Assembly (NCBI GenBank): GCA_963824935.1
Contig: CAWGRF010000030.1
Location: forward strand, 309,738-373,737
DNA: 64,000 nt
Source: JACCZX01 sp963824935
GTDB lineage: Bacteria; Pseudomonadota; Gammaproteobacteria; Burkholderiales; Burkholderiaceae_F
Direction of reading: 5' to 3'
In this document: piece by piece, positions 36,878 to 45,103 of the stretch
Numbering within the stretch: position 1 is the stretch's first letter
Layout of the letters: each line of letters starts with the position of its first letter
Program-made: the position numbers and the translations under genes
Notes under the pieces: generated by a model
Told to the model about the DNA's origin: nothing
Databases searched by the model: none
The model's input: the letters and a program-made list of their open reading frames with translations, nothing else

Positions 36878-37936
36878 GTGACGACGCGAATCGCCGTTGA
36901 TTGCATGGGCGGTGACCATGGTTGCCGGGTCACGGTGCCGGCGTCGCTCGCCTTTCTCGAGCATCAGGCTGACGCTCATCTGCTACTGGTGGGCCGACAA
37001 TCTGAGATCGACACAGCACTGAACGGTAAACGTCCTGAACGAGTCGAGCTGGTGCATGCCGACGAAGTCATCGAGATGGACGATGCGCCGGCGATCGCGA
37101 TGCGCAGCAAGCGCAACTCCTCGATGCGAGTCGCGATTAACCTGGTCAAGGAAGGCCGTGCCGACGTCTGCGTGAGTGCGGGCAATACCGGCGCGCTGAT
37201 GGCTATCGCGCGCCTTGTATTGAAAACACTCGACGGCATCGATCGTCCGGCGATTGCGGCAGAGCTACCGAATCAGAAGGGCGGCGTCACGACAGTGCTC
37301 GATCTGGGCGCCAACGTGGACTGCGGCCCCGAACACCTGGTGCAATTCGCGGTGCTGGGCAGCGCCCTGGTGGCTGCGGTCGAAGAAATCGATCGTCCGA
37401 CTGTCGGATTGCTGAACATCGGCGAAGAATTGATCAAGGGCAATGAAGTAGTTAAGCAGGCCGCCGAACTGTTGCGTGCGAGCCCGCTCAATTTCGTCGG
37501 CAACGTCGAAGGTAATGATATTTACAAGGGTACAACTGACGTTGTCGTTTGCGATGGGTTCGTCGGCAACGTGGCGCTGAAGACCTCCGAGGGGTTGGCG
37601 TTGATGCTCGCTGGATTTGTGCGCGAGGAATTCACGCGCGGACCGTTGTCGCGTCTGCAAGCACTGGCCGCGTTGCCGGTGCTAAACCGATTCAAGAGGA
37701 GGGTAGACGCGCGGCGGCATAACGGTGCCAGCCTGCTTGGATTGCGTGGGCTGGTGATCAAGAGCCACGGTTCGGCCGACGCAGTGGCGTTTGAAAGCGC
37801 CCTTAAGCGAGGCTTCGAGGAGGCGCGGCATCACGTGCTCGACCGCACCGTCGCAGAGATGCGGCCGTTTGTGGCGCAACTGGCGCAACTGGAGCAAGCA
37901 AGCCGCGGCATTCAACCCGCAGCAGCCGGCGCATGA
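36878..37936 (+). CDS. plsX: Phosphate acyltransferase PlsX
   Basis: A 352-residue enzyme making acyl-phosphate from acyl-ACP for phospholipid synthesis. It starts at GTG (TTRIAVDCMGGDHG) and contains VSAGNTGALMAIARLVLKT, LLNIGEELIKGNEVVKQA and the VCDGFVGNVALKTSEGLA motif. Its stop overlaps the fabH ATG (ATGA). It is the first of a tight lipid synthesis run plsX-fabH-fabD-fabG. Confidence 0.96.
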   Translation: MTTRIAVDCMGGDHGCRVTVPASLAFLEHQADAHLLLVGRQSEIDTALNGKRPERVELVHADEVIEMDDAPAIAMRSKRNSSMRVAINLVKEGRADVCVSAGNTGALMAIARLVLKTLDGIDRPAIAAELPNQKGGVTTVLDLGANVDCGPEHLVQFAVLGSALVAAVEEIDRPTVGLLNIGEELIKGNEVVKQAAELLRASPLNFVGNVEGNDIYKGTTDVVVCDGFVGNVALKTSEGLALMLAGFVREEFTRGPLSRLQALAALPVLNRFKRRVDARRHNGASLLGLRGLVIKSHGSADAVAFESALKRGFEEARHHVLDRTVAEMRPFVAQLAQLEQASRGIQPAAAGA

Positions 37937-38913
37937 CGCGCGTTTACTCGCGCATTACGGGCACCGGTTCAGCGCTCCCGGGCAAAGCCGTATCCAATGA
38001 CGAACTGGCGCGCGACCTGGCCAAGCGCGGTGTCGAAACGTCTGACGAGTGGATCGTTGCGCGCACCGGCATTCGGCAGCGCTATCTCGCCGAGCCTGGC
38101 GTCACGACGGCAGATCTGGGAACTGCTGCTGCGAAAGCGGCGCTGCAAGCGGCAGGGCGCACTGGCAAGGATATCGATCTGATCGTCGTCGCAACGTCGA
38201 CTCCCGATCAGATATTCCCGAGCACAGCGTGCCTGCTGCAGACGGAGCTCGACGCTGATGGCTCGACCGCGTTTGACGTACAGGCGGTGTGCAGCGGCTT
38301 TGTATACGGACTGGTGATTGCCGATGCGATGATTCGCGGCGGGATCAATCGGCGCGCGCTCGTCATCGGCGCCGAGGTGTTTTCGCGCATTCTGGACTGG
38401 AACGACCGCACTACGTGCGTGCTCTTTGGCGATGGAGCGGGTGCAGTAATCCTCGAGGCATCGAGCGAGCCCGGAATACTGGCGTCCGAGTTAAAGGCCG
38501 ACGGGTCGCAAGCGGGTGTGCTGTGCACGGCGGGCCGCGTAGCGCAGGGCAAGGTCGAAGGCCATCCCTATCTGACGATGGATGGCCCGACGGTGTTCAA
38601 ACTCGCGGTCAATGTGCTCGGGACGTCCGCGCTCAATGTGCTCAAGGACGCCGGTCTCGAAGCTTCGCAGCTCGATTGGCTGATTCCGCATCAAGCCAAC
38701 GTGCGAATTCTCAATGCCATCGCCAAGCGGCTCGACGTGCCGGAGGAAAAATTGGTTTCTACCGTCGATCTTCATGGCAATACGTCGGCGGCTTCGGTGC
38801 CGTTGGCGCTCGATGTAGCAGTGCGCGATGGCCGCATCAACAGTGGGCAGCACGTAATGCTGCAAGGCGTCGGCGGCGGTTTTACGTGGGGCTCGGTACT
38901 GCTTCGCTGGTGA
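37933..38913 (+). CDS. fabH: 3-oxoacyl-ACP synthase III (KAS III)
   Basis: A 326-residue initiating condensing enzyme joining acetyl-CoA and malonyl-ACP. The Cys-His-Asn triad is visible in DVQAVCSGFVYG, WLIPHQANVRI and DLHGNTSAASVP. The N-terminus RITGTGSALPGKAVSNDELA is typical. Its ATG overlaps plsX and fabD begins one base after the stop, so translation is likely coupled. Confidence 0.96.
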   Translation: MTRVYSRITGTGSALPGKAVSNDELARDLAKRGVETSDEWIVARTGIRQRYLAEPGVTTADLGTAAAKAALQAAGRTGKDIDLIVVATSTPDQIFPSTACLLQTELDADGSTAFDVQAVCSGFVYGLVIADAMIRGGINRRALVIGAEVFSRILDWNDRTTCVLFGDGAGAVILEASSEPGILASELKADGSQAGVLCTAGRVAQGKVEGHPYLTMDGPTVFKLAVNVLGTSALNVLKDAGLEASQLDWLIPHQANVRILNAIAKRLDVPEEKLVSTVDLHGNTSAASVPLALDVAVRDGRINSGQHVMLQGVGGGFTWGSVLLRW

Positions 38914-38914
38914 A

Positions 38915-39847
38915 ATGAAGATCGCGTTTGTGTTTCCCGGTCAAGGCTCGCAGGCAGTCGGCATGCTCGATTCGTTTCGTGACAATGCTGCGGTTCAATC
39001 GATCGTCACTCGAGCTTCCAGCGCACTCGGACAGGATATCGGCACGTTGATCGAGCAGGGTCCCGCCGAACAATTGAATCTCACGATCAATACGCAGCCG
39101 GCACTGTTGACCGCAAGCTATGCGATCTATGCAGCGTGGCGCGCGGCATCCGGGGTCGAGCCCGGCGTCGTCGCGGGACATAGCCTTGGCGAATACACAG
39201 CGCTCGTCGTTGCAGGTGCGCTCGAACTGGAAGACGCGGTGCGGCTGGTTCGCTTTCGAGCACAGGCGATGCAGGACGCAGTTCCGGTGGGCGCAGGCTC
39301 GATGGCGGCGATCCTTGGCTTGTCGGATGAGCTGGTGCGACAGGCGTGTAATGAGGCGTCGCAAGGCGAAGTCGTCGAACCGGTCAATTTCAATGCGCCG
39401 TTGCAGGTCGTGATTGCCGGGCATCGTCAAGCGGTCGAGCGTGCGTGCGATGCCGCAAAGCGCCTCGGTGCCAAACGTGCGGTAGCGCTTGCCGTCTCCG
39501 CGCCCTTTCACTCCTCGTTACTGCAACCCGCGAGCGATCGTCTACGCGAGCGTCTTGCGCAGGCGGCGGTGGGCAAACCGCGCATCGATCTGATCAACAA
39601 CGTCGATGTGGCGATCGAGTCGGACCCGTCGCGCATTGTCGACGCGCTGGCGCGCCAGGCCGCCAGTCCCGTACGTTGGGCCGACACGATTCGAAAGATG
39701 TGCGACGACGGCGTTACGCATGTTGTCGAATGCGGGCCGGGACGAGTGTTATCCGGTCTGACGAAGCGCATCGAGCCGAGCCTCGAAAGCCTGGCGATTA
39801 ACGACGCGGCAACGCTCGCTGACGCGTTGTCCACGCTCGGCCGATGA
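38915..39847 (+). CDS. fabD: Malonyl-CoA:ACP transacylase
   Basis: A 310-residue transacylase that loads malonyl groups on ACP. It starts KIAFVFPGQGSQAVGML and has the active-site Ser in VVAGHSLGEYTALV, the Arg in VRFRAQAMQDAV and the His in SAPFHSSLLQPA. The stop overlaps the fabG ATG (ATGA). Length and motifs are standard. Confidence 0.96.
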   Translation: MKIAFVFPGQGSQAVGMLDSFRDNAAVQSIVTRASSALGQDIGTLIEQGPAEQLNLTINTQPALLTASYAIYAAWRAASGVEPGVVAGHSLGEYTALVVAGALELEDAVRLVRFRAQAMQDAVPVGAGSMAAILGLSDELVRQACNEASQGEVVEPVNFNAPLQVVIAGHRQAVERACDAAKRLGAKRAVALAVSAPFHSSLLQPASDRLRERLAQAAVGKPRIDLINNVDVAIESDPSRIVDALARQAASPVRWADTIRKMCDDGVTHVVECGPGRVLSGLTKRIEPSLESLAINDAATLADALSTLGR

Positions 39848-40605
39848 GCGTGTTTGAGGCTAACTGCTTGCAAGACGAAGTTGCGCTGGTCACCGGCGCT
39901 TCACGTGGCATCGGCCGTGCCATTGCCGAGCACCTTGCGCGGGCGGGTGCAACAGTCATCGGCACTGCAACGTCAGCCGGTGGCGCCGATCAGATATCGC
40001 AGCGCCTGACGGAGATTGGCGCACGCGGTCGAGGTGCTCCACTCGACGTGCGCGATGTGGCGGCGTGCGATGCTTTGATCGAAGCGATCAGTAATGAGAA
40101 CGGCCGGTTATCGATCCTGGTGAATAACGCCGGCATCACACGCGACACGCTGGCGATGCGCATGAAGGACGATGACTGGTCAGCGGTGATCGATACGAAT
40201 CTGTCCGCGGTTTTCCGGCTCTCGCGTGCGGTGTTGCGCGGCATGATGAAGGCGCGGCACGGCCGCATCATCAACATCACGTCGGTCGTTGGCGCAAGCG
40301 GCAATGCGGGCCAGGCCAATTATGCTGCCGCCAAGGCCGGCGTTGCAGGAATGACGCGTGCGCTGGCGCGTGAACTGGGCAGCCGCGACATTACCGTCAA
40401 CTGCATCGCACCGGGCTTCATCGACACCGACATGACGCGCCAACTTACCGACGAGCAGGCTCGAGCGTTACTTGCGCAGATTCCGCTCGGCCGCCTGGGT
40501 AGTGTGGATGAAATCGGCGCCGCCGCCGTATTCCTGGCGTCACCTGCAGCGTCGTACATCTCAGGAGTCACGCTGCATGTCAACGGTGGCATGTACATGA
40601 ACTAG
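39844..40605 (+). CDS. fabG: 3-oxoacyl-ACP reductase FabG
   Basis: A 253-residue NADPH-dependent short-chain dehydrogenase reducing 3-oxoacyl-ACP. The cofactor motif is VTGASRGIGRAIAEHLA, NNAGITRDTLAMRMKDDDW is the FabG signature, and the catalytic Ser, Tyr and Lys are in NITSVVGASGNAGQANYAAAK, quoted in part as ANYAAAKAG. The end LHVNGGMYMN is typical. A gap of about 150 bases with a promoter separates it from acpP. Confidence 0.96.
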   Translation: MSVFEANCLQDEVALVTGASRGIGRAIAEHLARAGATVIGTATSAGGADQISQRLTEIGARGRGAPLDVRDVAACDALIEAISNENGRLSILVNNAGITRDTLAMRMKDDDWSAVIDTNLSAVFRLSRAVLRGMMKARHGRIINITSVVGASGNAGQANYAAAKAGVAGMTRALARELGSRDITVNCIAPGFIDTDMTRQLTDEQARALLAQIPLGRLGSVDEIGAAAVFLASPAASYISGVTLHVNGGMYMN

Positions 40606-40717
40606 CAGCCCGATGCAAAAGCTAGTGCGTGCCCTATCTTGGTGTTGCAGTGCGCCGCGAGACGCGCAACCTTGGGGCCGCTCGCTACGCTTTTTCATCG
40701 AGCCGTGTGGGGTGCTC

Positions 40718-40726
40718 TGTTAGAAT
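40718..40726 (+). promoter_or_regulatory. Candidate extended -10 promoter of acpP
   Basis: TGTTAGAAT at 40718-40726 is an extended -10 element (TG, one base, TAGAAT) about 29 bases before the acpP ATG. The -35 region is weak, as extended -10 promoters allow. A dedicated promoter makes sense because ACP is needed in large excess. A strong ribosome site, GGAGG at 40745-40749, precedes the ATG by five bases. Confidence 0.45.
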
Positions 40727-40754
40727 CCGCGCGCTTTTCGCTTCGGAGGAGTGA

Positions 40755-40994
40755 ATGGAAAATATCGAACAACGCGTCAAGAAGATTGTCGCCGAGCAGT
40801 TAGGCGTCAATGAAGCAGATATCAAGACCGAATCGGCGTTCGTCGAGGACCTTGGCGCGGACTCACTCGATACGGTCGAACTAGTCATGGCGCTGGAAGA
40901 CGAATTCGAATGCGAAATCCCGGACGAAGAAGCCGAGAAAATCCGTACCGTGCAACAAGCGATCGACTACATCAATAGCCATCAAAAAGTCTGA
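40755..40994 (+). CDS. acpP: Acyl carrier protein
   Basis: A 79-residue acidic carrier for acyl chains. The phosphopantetheine attachment Ser is residue 37 in LGADSLDTVELVMALEDEF. It begins MENIEQRVKKIVAEQLGV and ends VQQAIDYINSHQKV as usual in proteobacteria. A Cys at FECEIPDEE is less common. GGAGG with five-base spacing predicts strong translation. AcpS, which modifies it, is encoded at 53.2 kb in the same window. Confidence 0.97.
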   Translation: MENIEQRVKKIVAEQLGVNEADIKTESAFVEDLGADSLDTVELVMALEDEFECEIPDEEAEKIRTVQQAIDYINSHQKV

Positions 40995-41034
40995 CTCTCC
41001 GCTTCAGTAGTTTTGCATCGGGCTGTTCAGAAGC

Positions 41035-42270
41035 ATGTTGCGACAGCGCCGAGTAGCCGTCACCGGCCTCGGGATGGTGAGCCCGGTCGGCAACGACGTT
41101 GCAACTTCGTGGCAGGCGATGCTGGCGGGGCGCTCCGGCGTCGATCGCATCACCCACTTTGATGCATCTGGCCTGCAGTGCCGTATCGCAGGCGAGGTCA
41201 AGAACTTTGACGTTGCGCAGTACGTGCCGCCGAAGGAAGCGCGCCGGCTCGACACCTTCATTCACTACGGGATTGCGGCGTCGGCGCAGGCAATCAAGGA
41301 CTCCGGTCTTGAAATTTCCGACGCCAATCGCGAGCGAATCGGCTGTGTGATCGGCTCGGGAATCGGCGGCCTGCCGATGATCGAAGACAACCACACCGAG
41401 CTGATGAACCGCGGTCCGCGCCGCGTATCTCCATTTCTGATTCCGGGCTCGATAAGCAACATGATCGCCGGAGCTGTGTCGATCCAGTATGGACTGCAAG
41501 GCCCGAACCTCGCGATTGTCACTGCGTGCACCACTGGACTGCATTCGATCGGCGACGCCGGACGCATGATCGAACACGATGACGCCGATGTGATGCTCGC
41601 TGGCGGTTCCGAGGCGACCATTTCGCCGCTTGGCATCGGCGGGTTCGATTCGATGAAGGCGCTGTCCACCCGCAACGATGACCCGGCGACTGCCAGCCGG
41701 CCGTTCGACCTTGATCGCGACGGCTTTGTGATGGGTGAAGGCGCCGGCGTCATGGTCTTGGAGGAGTACGAGCACGCGAAGCGACGTGGGGCGCGCATCT
41801 ACTGCGAGCTGATTGGATTCAGCATGAGCGCGGATGCGTATCACATGACCGCACCCGATATGAACGGCCCGCGTCGCTGCATGCTCGCCGCGTTGAAGAG
41901 CGCACGGATCAATGCGGATCAAATCCAGTATCTGAACGCACACGGCACGTCGACGCCGCTGGGTGACATCAACGAAACCAACGCCATCAAGGCCGCATTC
42001 GGCAATGCGGCGCGCAACATCGTCGTTAACTCGACTAAGTCGATGACCGGGCACTTGCTTGGCGGTGCGGGCGGCATCGAATCGGTCGTGACGGCGCTTG
42101 CCATACACAACCAGATCTCGCCGCCAACGATCAATATATTCAAGCAGGACCCCGAGTGTGATCTGGACTACTGCGCCAATACTGCGCGCGAGATGCGCAT
42201 CGATATCGCAATGAAGAACTCGTTCGGCTTCGGTGGCACGAACGGTACGCTGGTGTTTAAGCGGACATAG
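41035..42270 (+). CDS. fabF: 3-oxoacyl-ACP synthase II (KAS II)
   Basis: A 411-residue elongating condensing enzyme. The Cys-His-His triad is seen in TACTTGLHSIGDAG, LNAHGTSTPLGD and KSMTGHLLGGAGG. The start RRVAVTGLGMVSPVG and the end SFGFGGTNGTLVFKR are standard. It follows acpP by 40 bases. A large open frame on the opposite strand (40972-42393) is a codon-bias shadow. Confidence 0.97.
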   Translation: MLRQRRVAVTGLGMVSPVGNDVATSWQAMLAGRSGVDRITHFDASGLQCRIAGEVKNFDVAQYVPPKEARRLDTFIHYGIAASAQAIKDSGLEISDANRERIGCVIGSGIGGLPMIEDNHTELMNRGPRRVSPFLIPGSISNMIAGAVSIQYGLQGPNLAIVTACTTGLHSIGDAGRMIEHDDADVMLAGGSEATISPLGIGGFDSMKALSTRNDDPATASRPFDLDRDGFVMGEGAGVMVLEEYEHAKRRGARIYCELIGFSMSADAYHMTAPDMNGPRRCMLAALKSARINADQIQYLNAHGTSTPLGDINETNAIKAAFGNAARNIVVNSTKSMTGHLLGGAGGIESVVTALAIHNQISPPTINIFKQDPECDLDYCANTAREMRIDIAMKNSFGFGGTNGTLVFKRT

Positions 42271-42274
42271 CAAC

Positions 42275-42766
42275 TTGCTGCTCCCTTGGACATTGCTTCG
42301 GCCGTCACAGCGGGCGCGGCGCTGGCGCAAGGTTGGACTCGGCATCGTGGCTGCATCCGCGTGTGCGCTGCTCGCCGCGGCAGTTGTTTCCACACCGTTC
42401 GATGCAGGCCTTGCGATCCTGGCTGCTTTTGTGGTCGTTATCGGTTGGGCCGCCGCGCGCGAGCGAGCAGCCGGGCCGTTCGAGATAGGCGTTTCCTCCC
42501 GCGGACGAATCGAGCTGCGCGAACGCGAGCCACCTCAGCGCAGGTCGGCAACGGGCGTCGATGGCGCTGCAGCACCGCCAGTGTTGGTCAGCTTCGCGTC
42601 GCCCTGGTTGATAAGCTTGCGCCGCGGCACCATGTTTATCCCCATCTGGCCGGATAGCCTGCCGTTTTCAGTTTATCGGCGGCTCTGGGTCCATCTGCGT
42701 TGGGGAAGGGCAGCGCCTAGAGACGATGAACAATCATCAACACGGACCGGCCGGGTTGAGCGTTGA
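42275..42766 (+). CDS. Small membrane protein resembling YgfX/CptA
   Basis: A frame of about 163 residues from TTG 42275, just after fabF. Two hydrophobic segments (about 20-55, ASACALLAAAVVSTPFDAGL then ILAAFVVVIGWAAA) are followed by a soluble part containing LISLRRGTMFIPIWPDSLPF and YRRLWVHLRW. The pattern of two helices then a WPDSL...RRL..LRW tail resembles the YgfX family. A protein in this slot between fabF and rpoE is common in betaproteobacteria. A short C-terminal extension is not family-like. No clear Shine-Dalgarno site, so the start is uncertain. Confidence 0.6.
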   Translation: MLLPWTLLRPSQRARRWRKVGLGIVAASACALLAAAVVSTPFDAGLAILAAFVVVIGWAAARERAAGPFEIGVSSRGRIELREREPPQRRSATGVDGAAAPPVLVSFASPWLISLRRGTMFIPIWPDSLPFSVYRRLWVHLRWGRAAPRDDEQSSTRTGRVER

Positions 42767-42798
42767 TGCCGCGCGCTGCGTGACGGCGGGCCCGGATC

Positions 42799-43398
42799 AT
42801 GTCTGATCGTGAAATCGACCAACAATTGGTCGAGCGCGTGCAACGAGGGGACAAAGCCGCGTTCGATCTGCTCGTGGCCAAGTATCAGCGCAAGATTTTT
42901 CGGCTGCTCTCGCGCTTGATTCGAGATTCCGCCGAGATCGAAGACGTGGCGCAGGAGGCGTTCATCAAGGCGTACCGGGCGCTGCCGAATTTTCGCGGCG
43001 ATAGCGCTTTTTATACTTGGCTGTATAGGATCGCCATTAATACCGCCAAGAACTATCTGGTGTCGCAAGGCAGGCGCGCGCCGACCTCGACCGAAACAGA
43101 GATTGAAGATGCGGAAACTTTTGACGACGGCGATTACCTAAGAGACCTGAACACGCCGGATTCGATGCTGCTGACCAAGCAGGTGGCCGAGGCGGTCAAT
43201 CGCGCCATCGATCAGCTGCCTGAGGACTTGCGGACGGCGATCGTCCTGCGCGAGCTGGAAGGGTTGAGTTATGAGGAAATTGCCGAGTCGATGCAGTGTC
43301 CGATCGGCACGGTGCGATCGCGTATTTTTCGTGCCCGTGAGGCGATTGCAGCGGAATTGAGGCCGATACTGGATACGGCGGAAGACAAGCGTTGGTAA
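42799..43398 (+). CDS. rpoE: RNA polymerase sigma factor RpoE (AlgU)
   Basis: A 199-residue group IV sigma factor for the envelope stress response. Region 2 reads YQRKIFRLLSRLIRD, EDVAQEAFIKAYRAL and FYTWLYRIAINTAKNYL. Region 4 reads LPEDLRTAIVLRELEGLSYE and GTVRSRIFRAREAI. It heads the operon rpoE-rseA-rseB-mucD, encoding factor, anti-factor, sensor and a periplasmic protease. RseA begins 23 bases after its stop. Confidence 0.96.
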   Translation: MSDREIDQQLVERVQRGDKAAFDLLVAKYQRKIFRLLSRLIRDSAEIEDVAQEAFIKAYRALPNFRGDSAFYTWLYRIAINTAKNYLVSQGRRAPTSTETEIEDAETFDDGDYLRDLNTPDSMLLTKQVAEAVNRAIDQLPEDLRTAIVLRELEGLSYEEIAESMQCPIGTVRSRIFRAREAIAAELRPILDTAEDKRW

Positions 43399-43421
43399 AA
43401 GACTGGAGTACTGAGACCAGC

Positions 43422-44012
43422 ATGATGAAGCGAACTGCGATGAACGAGACATCGGTAGCACTGACGACCGAGCGCATTTCGACTCTGCTCGATGGGGAAA
43501 TGGATCGAGCCGAGGCCGAGGCAGCTATCGGTGCGTTGTGCGCCGACACCGAGTTGCGGCGCTGGTGGCACGAACTGCATCGTGTCGGCGATGCCCTGCG
43601 ATCGAATGAAGTGGCGGCCCGCGATGCCCCCGGTTTCTGCGCACGAGTTGCCGCAGCCATCGACGCCGAACCGACGGTGCTGGCCCCGGGCGCCGCGCGA
43701 AGCTCAGATGGGTCCGGATTGCGTCGTTATTGGATACCCGGGGTCGCGGTGGCGGCCTCGATAGCGGCAGTCGGCTTTATCGCTGTGCCGCTGCTACGTG
43801 CGCCGGAGACGATGTCGATCGCCAAGAACACCGCGCCGTTGGCAGGCGAAGCTTCCGCGACCGATTTAACGCAAAAAGCGATACCTACGATTGCCAATGC
43901 ACGCGGGCTCAATCCCGCGCTTACCCCCTACCTGGCGGCACATCGTGAGCTGATCGGCAATTCGGTGGTACCGCGCGCTGCTGTTTATCTGCGGTCCGAC
44001 GAGGGTCGTTGA
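43422..44012 (+). CDS. rseA: Anti-sigma-E factor RseA (MucA)
   Basis: A 196-residue single-pass membrane protein that holds sigma-E inactive until cleaved by DegS-like and RseP proteases. The N-terminal sigma-binding domain shows TTERISTLLDGEMDRAEAEA and LRRWWHELHRVGDALRS. One transmembrane segment follows at about residues 105-125 (YWIPGVAVAASIAAVGFIAV). The periplasmic tail ends AVYLRSDEGR. I chose ATG 43422 (MMKRTAMNETSVALTTE) over an upstream TTG at 43392. Its stop overlaps the rseB start. Confidence 0.9.
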   Translation: MMKRTAMNETSVALTTERISTLLDGEMDRAEAEAAIGALCADTELRRWWHELHRVGDALRSNEVAARDAPGFCARVAAAIDAEPTVLAPGAARSSDGSGLRRYWIPGVAVAASIAAVGFIAVPLLRAPETMSIAKNTAPLAGEASATDLTQKAIPTIANARGLNPALTPYLAAHRELIGNSVVPRAAVYLRSDEGR

Positions 44013-45073
44013 TCGTGCAGGTAATCGCAGTAGAAGCAATCGGAAGGTTGGCGCGCCACGGGCGCGGCATTGCCACCGCGTGGACCGTTGCGGCAGCATT
44101 GTTGGCCGGTGCAGCCTCGGCGCAGGAATCGGGTGCGCGCACAGATGCCCAGTGGCTCCAAGCGGTGCGGCAGGCGGCACAGCGAGTGAACTATCAAGGC
44201 ACCGTTGTTTACCAGGCCGGCGGCGAGATGCGCTCGTCGAGAGTGACGCACCTGTTTGACGGCACGTACTCGCACGAGCGTGTTCAGACGCTCGACGGTA
44301 AACCGCGTGAGTACATCCGGCGTCGCTCAGAGTCAGCCGATCAGGTGCAGTGCCTGATTCCCGAAACACGCCGCATTGTCGTTGAGCAGCGCAAGGTCGA
44401 GGAGTCGTTTCCGGGGTTGTCGAGCGCATCGCCCGAACAAATACTCGAGCAATACACGCTAAAGCTGGGCGACGTGGAGCGCGTAGCCGGCATCGAGTGC
44501 CAGATGCTGACGCTCGAGCCCAAGGATCGTGCGCGCTACGGGTACCGCCTCTGGGTCGACCGCGCGACCGGGTTGCTCCTAAGGGCGCAAACACTGAACG
44601 AGCGGCACGAAGTGATCGAACAGATCGCGTTTTCCGATGTTCGCATCGGCGAAAAAATCGATCGTGCCAAACTGCGGCCGTCATGGTCGACGGAGGGTTG
44701 GTCAGTCGAACGCAGCGACTATCGGAAAACTGACTTGTTGCAGCACGGCTGGCTGGTTCCTGCGCCTGCCGGGTTTCGCAAGACGCGCGAGGTGGCGCGC
44801 CGCATCGGCGGCTCCGACGCAATGCAGACTGTATTTTCCGACGGGCTGGCAACGGTGTCGGTATTCATCGAGCCGCACGCGCCGCTGACCGAGCGGGGAC
44901 TACCGGCATCGACCGGGTTGCGGGCGCAGCCTGCTGATGCGCTGCAGATCCACGGTCCGACCTCCGCGTACTCGCGTCGCGTGGGAGACTCGTTGGTAAC
45001 GGTAGTAGGAGAGGTACCACCGGCAACGGTTCGTGCAGTAGCCGGGGCGGTTGAATTTCGCGGCGCGCGATAG
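44009..45073 (+). CDS. rseB: Sigma-E regulatory protein RseB (MucB)
   Basis: A 354-residue periplasmic sensor that shields RseA from cleavage. A signal peptide (TAWTVAAALLAGAASAQE) precedes the MucB/RseB N-terminal domain (VNYQGTVVYQAGGEMRSSRV, THLFDGTYSHERVQTLDG) and a C-terminal domain ending VRAVAGAVEF. The start is TTG 44009 overlapping the rseA stop, or GTG 44015. It lies third in the rpoE operon. Confidence 0.92.
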   Translation: MIVQVIAVEAIGRLARHGRGIATAWTVAAALLAGAASAQESGARTDAQWLQAVRQAAQRVNYQGTVVYQAGGEMRSSRVTHLFDGTYSHERVQTLDGKPREYIRRRSESADQVQCLIPETRRIVVEQRKVEESFPGLSSASPEQILEQYTLKLGDVERVAGIECQMLTLEPKDRARYGYRLWVDRATGLLLRAQTLNERHEVIEQIAFSDVRIGEKIDRAKLRPSWSTEGWSVERSDYRKTDLLQHGWLVPAPAGFRKTREVARRIGGSDAMQTVFSDGLATVSVFIEPHAPLTERGLPASTGLRAQPADALQIHGPTSAYSRRVGDSLVTVVGEVPPATVRAVAGAVEFRGAR

Positions 45074-45103
45074 TCGCGCACCGAACTCATTAAGGAAGAG
45101 AAC

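Noticed and set aside
40972..42393. A 473-codon open frame on the minus strand opposite fabF
   Set aside because: It is fully antisense to a well supported gene and has Arg/His/Val-rich, motif-free sequence typical of high-GC codon shadows.
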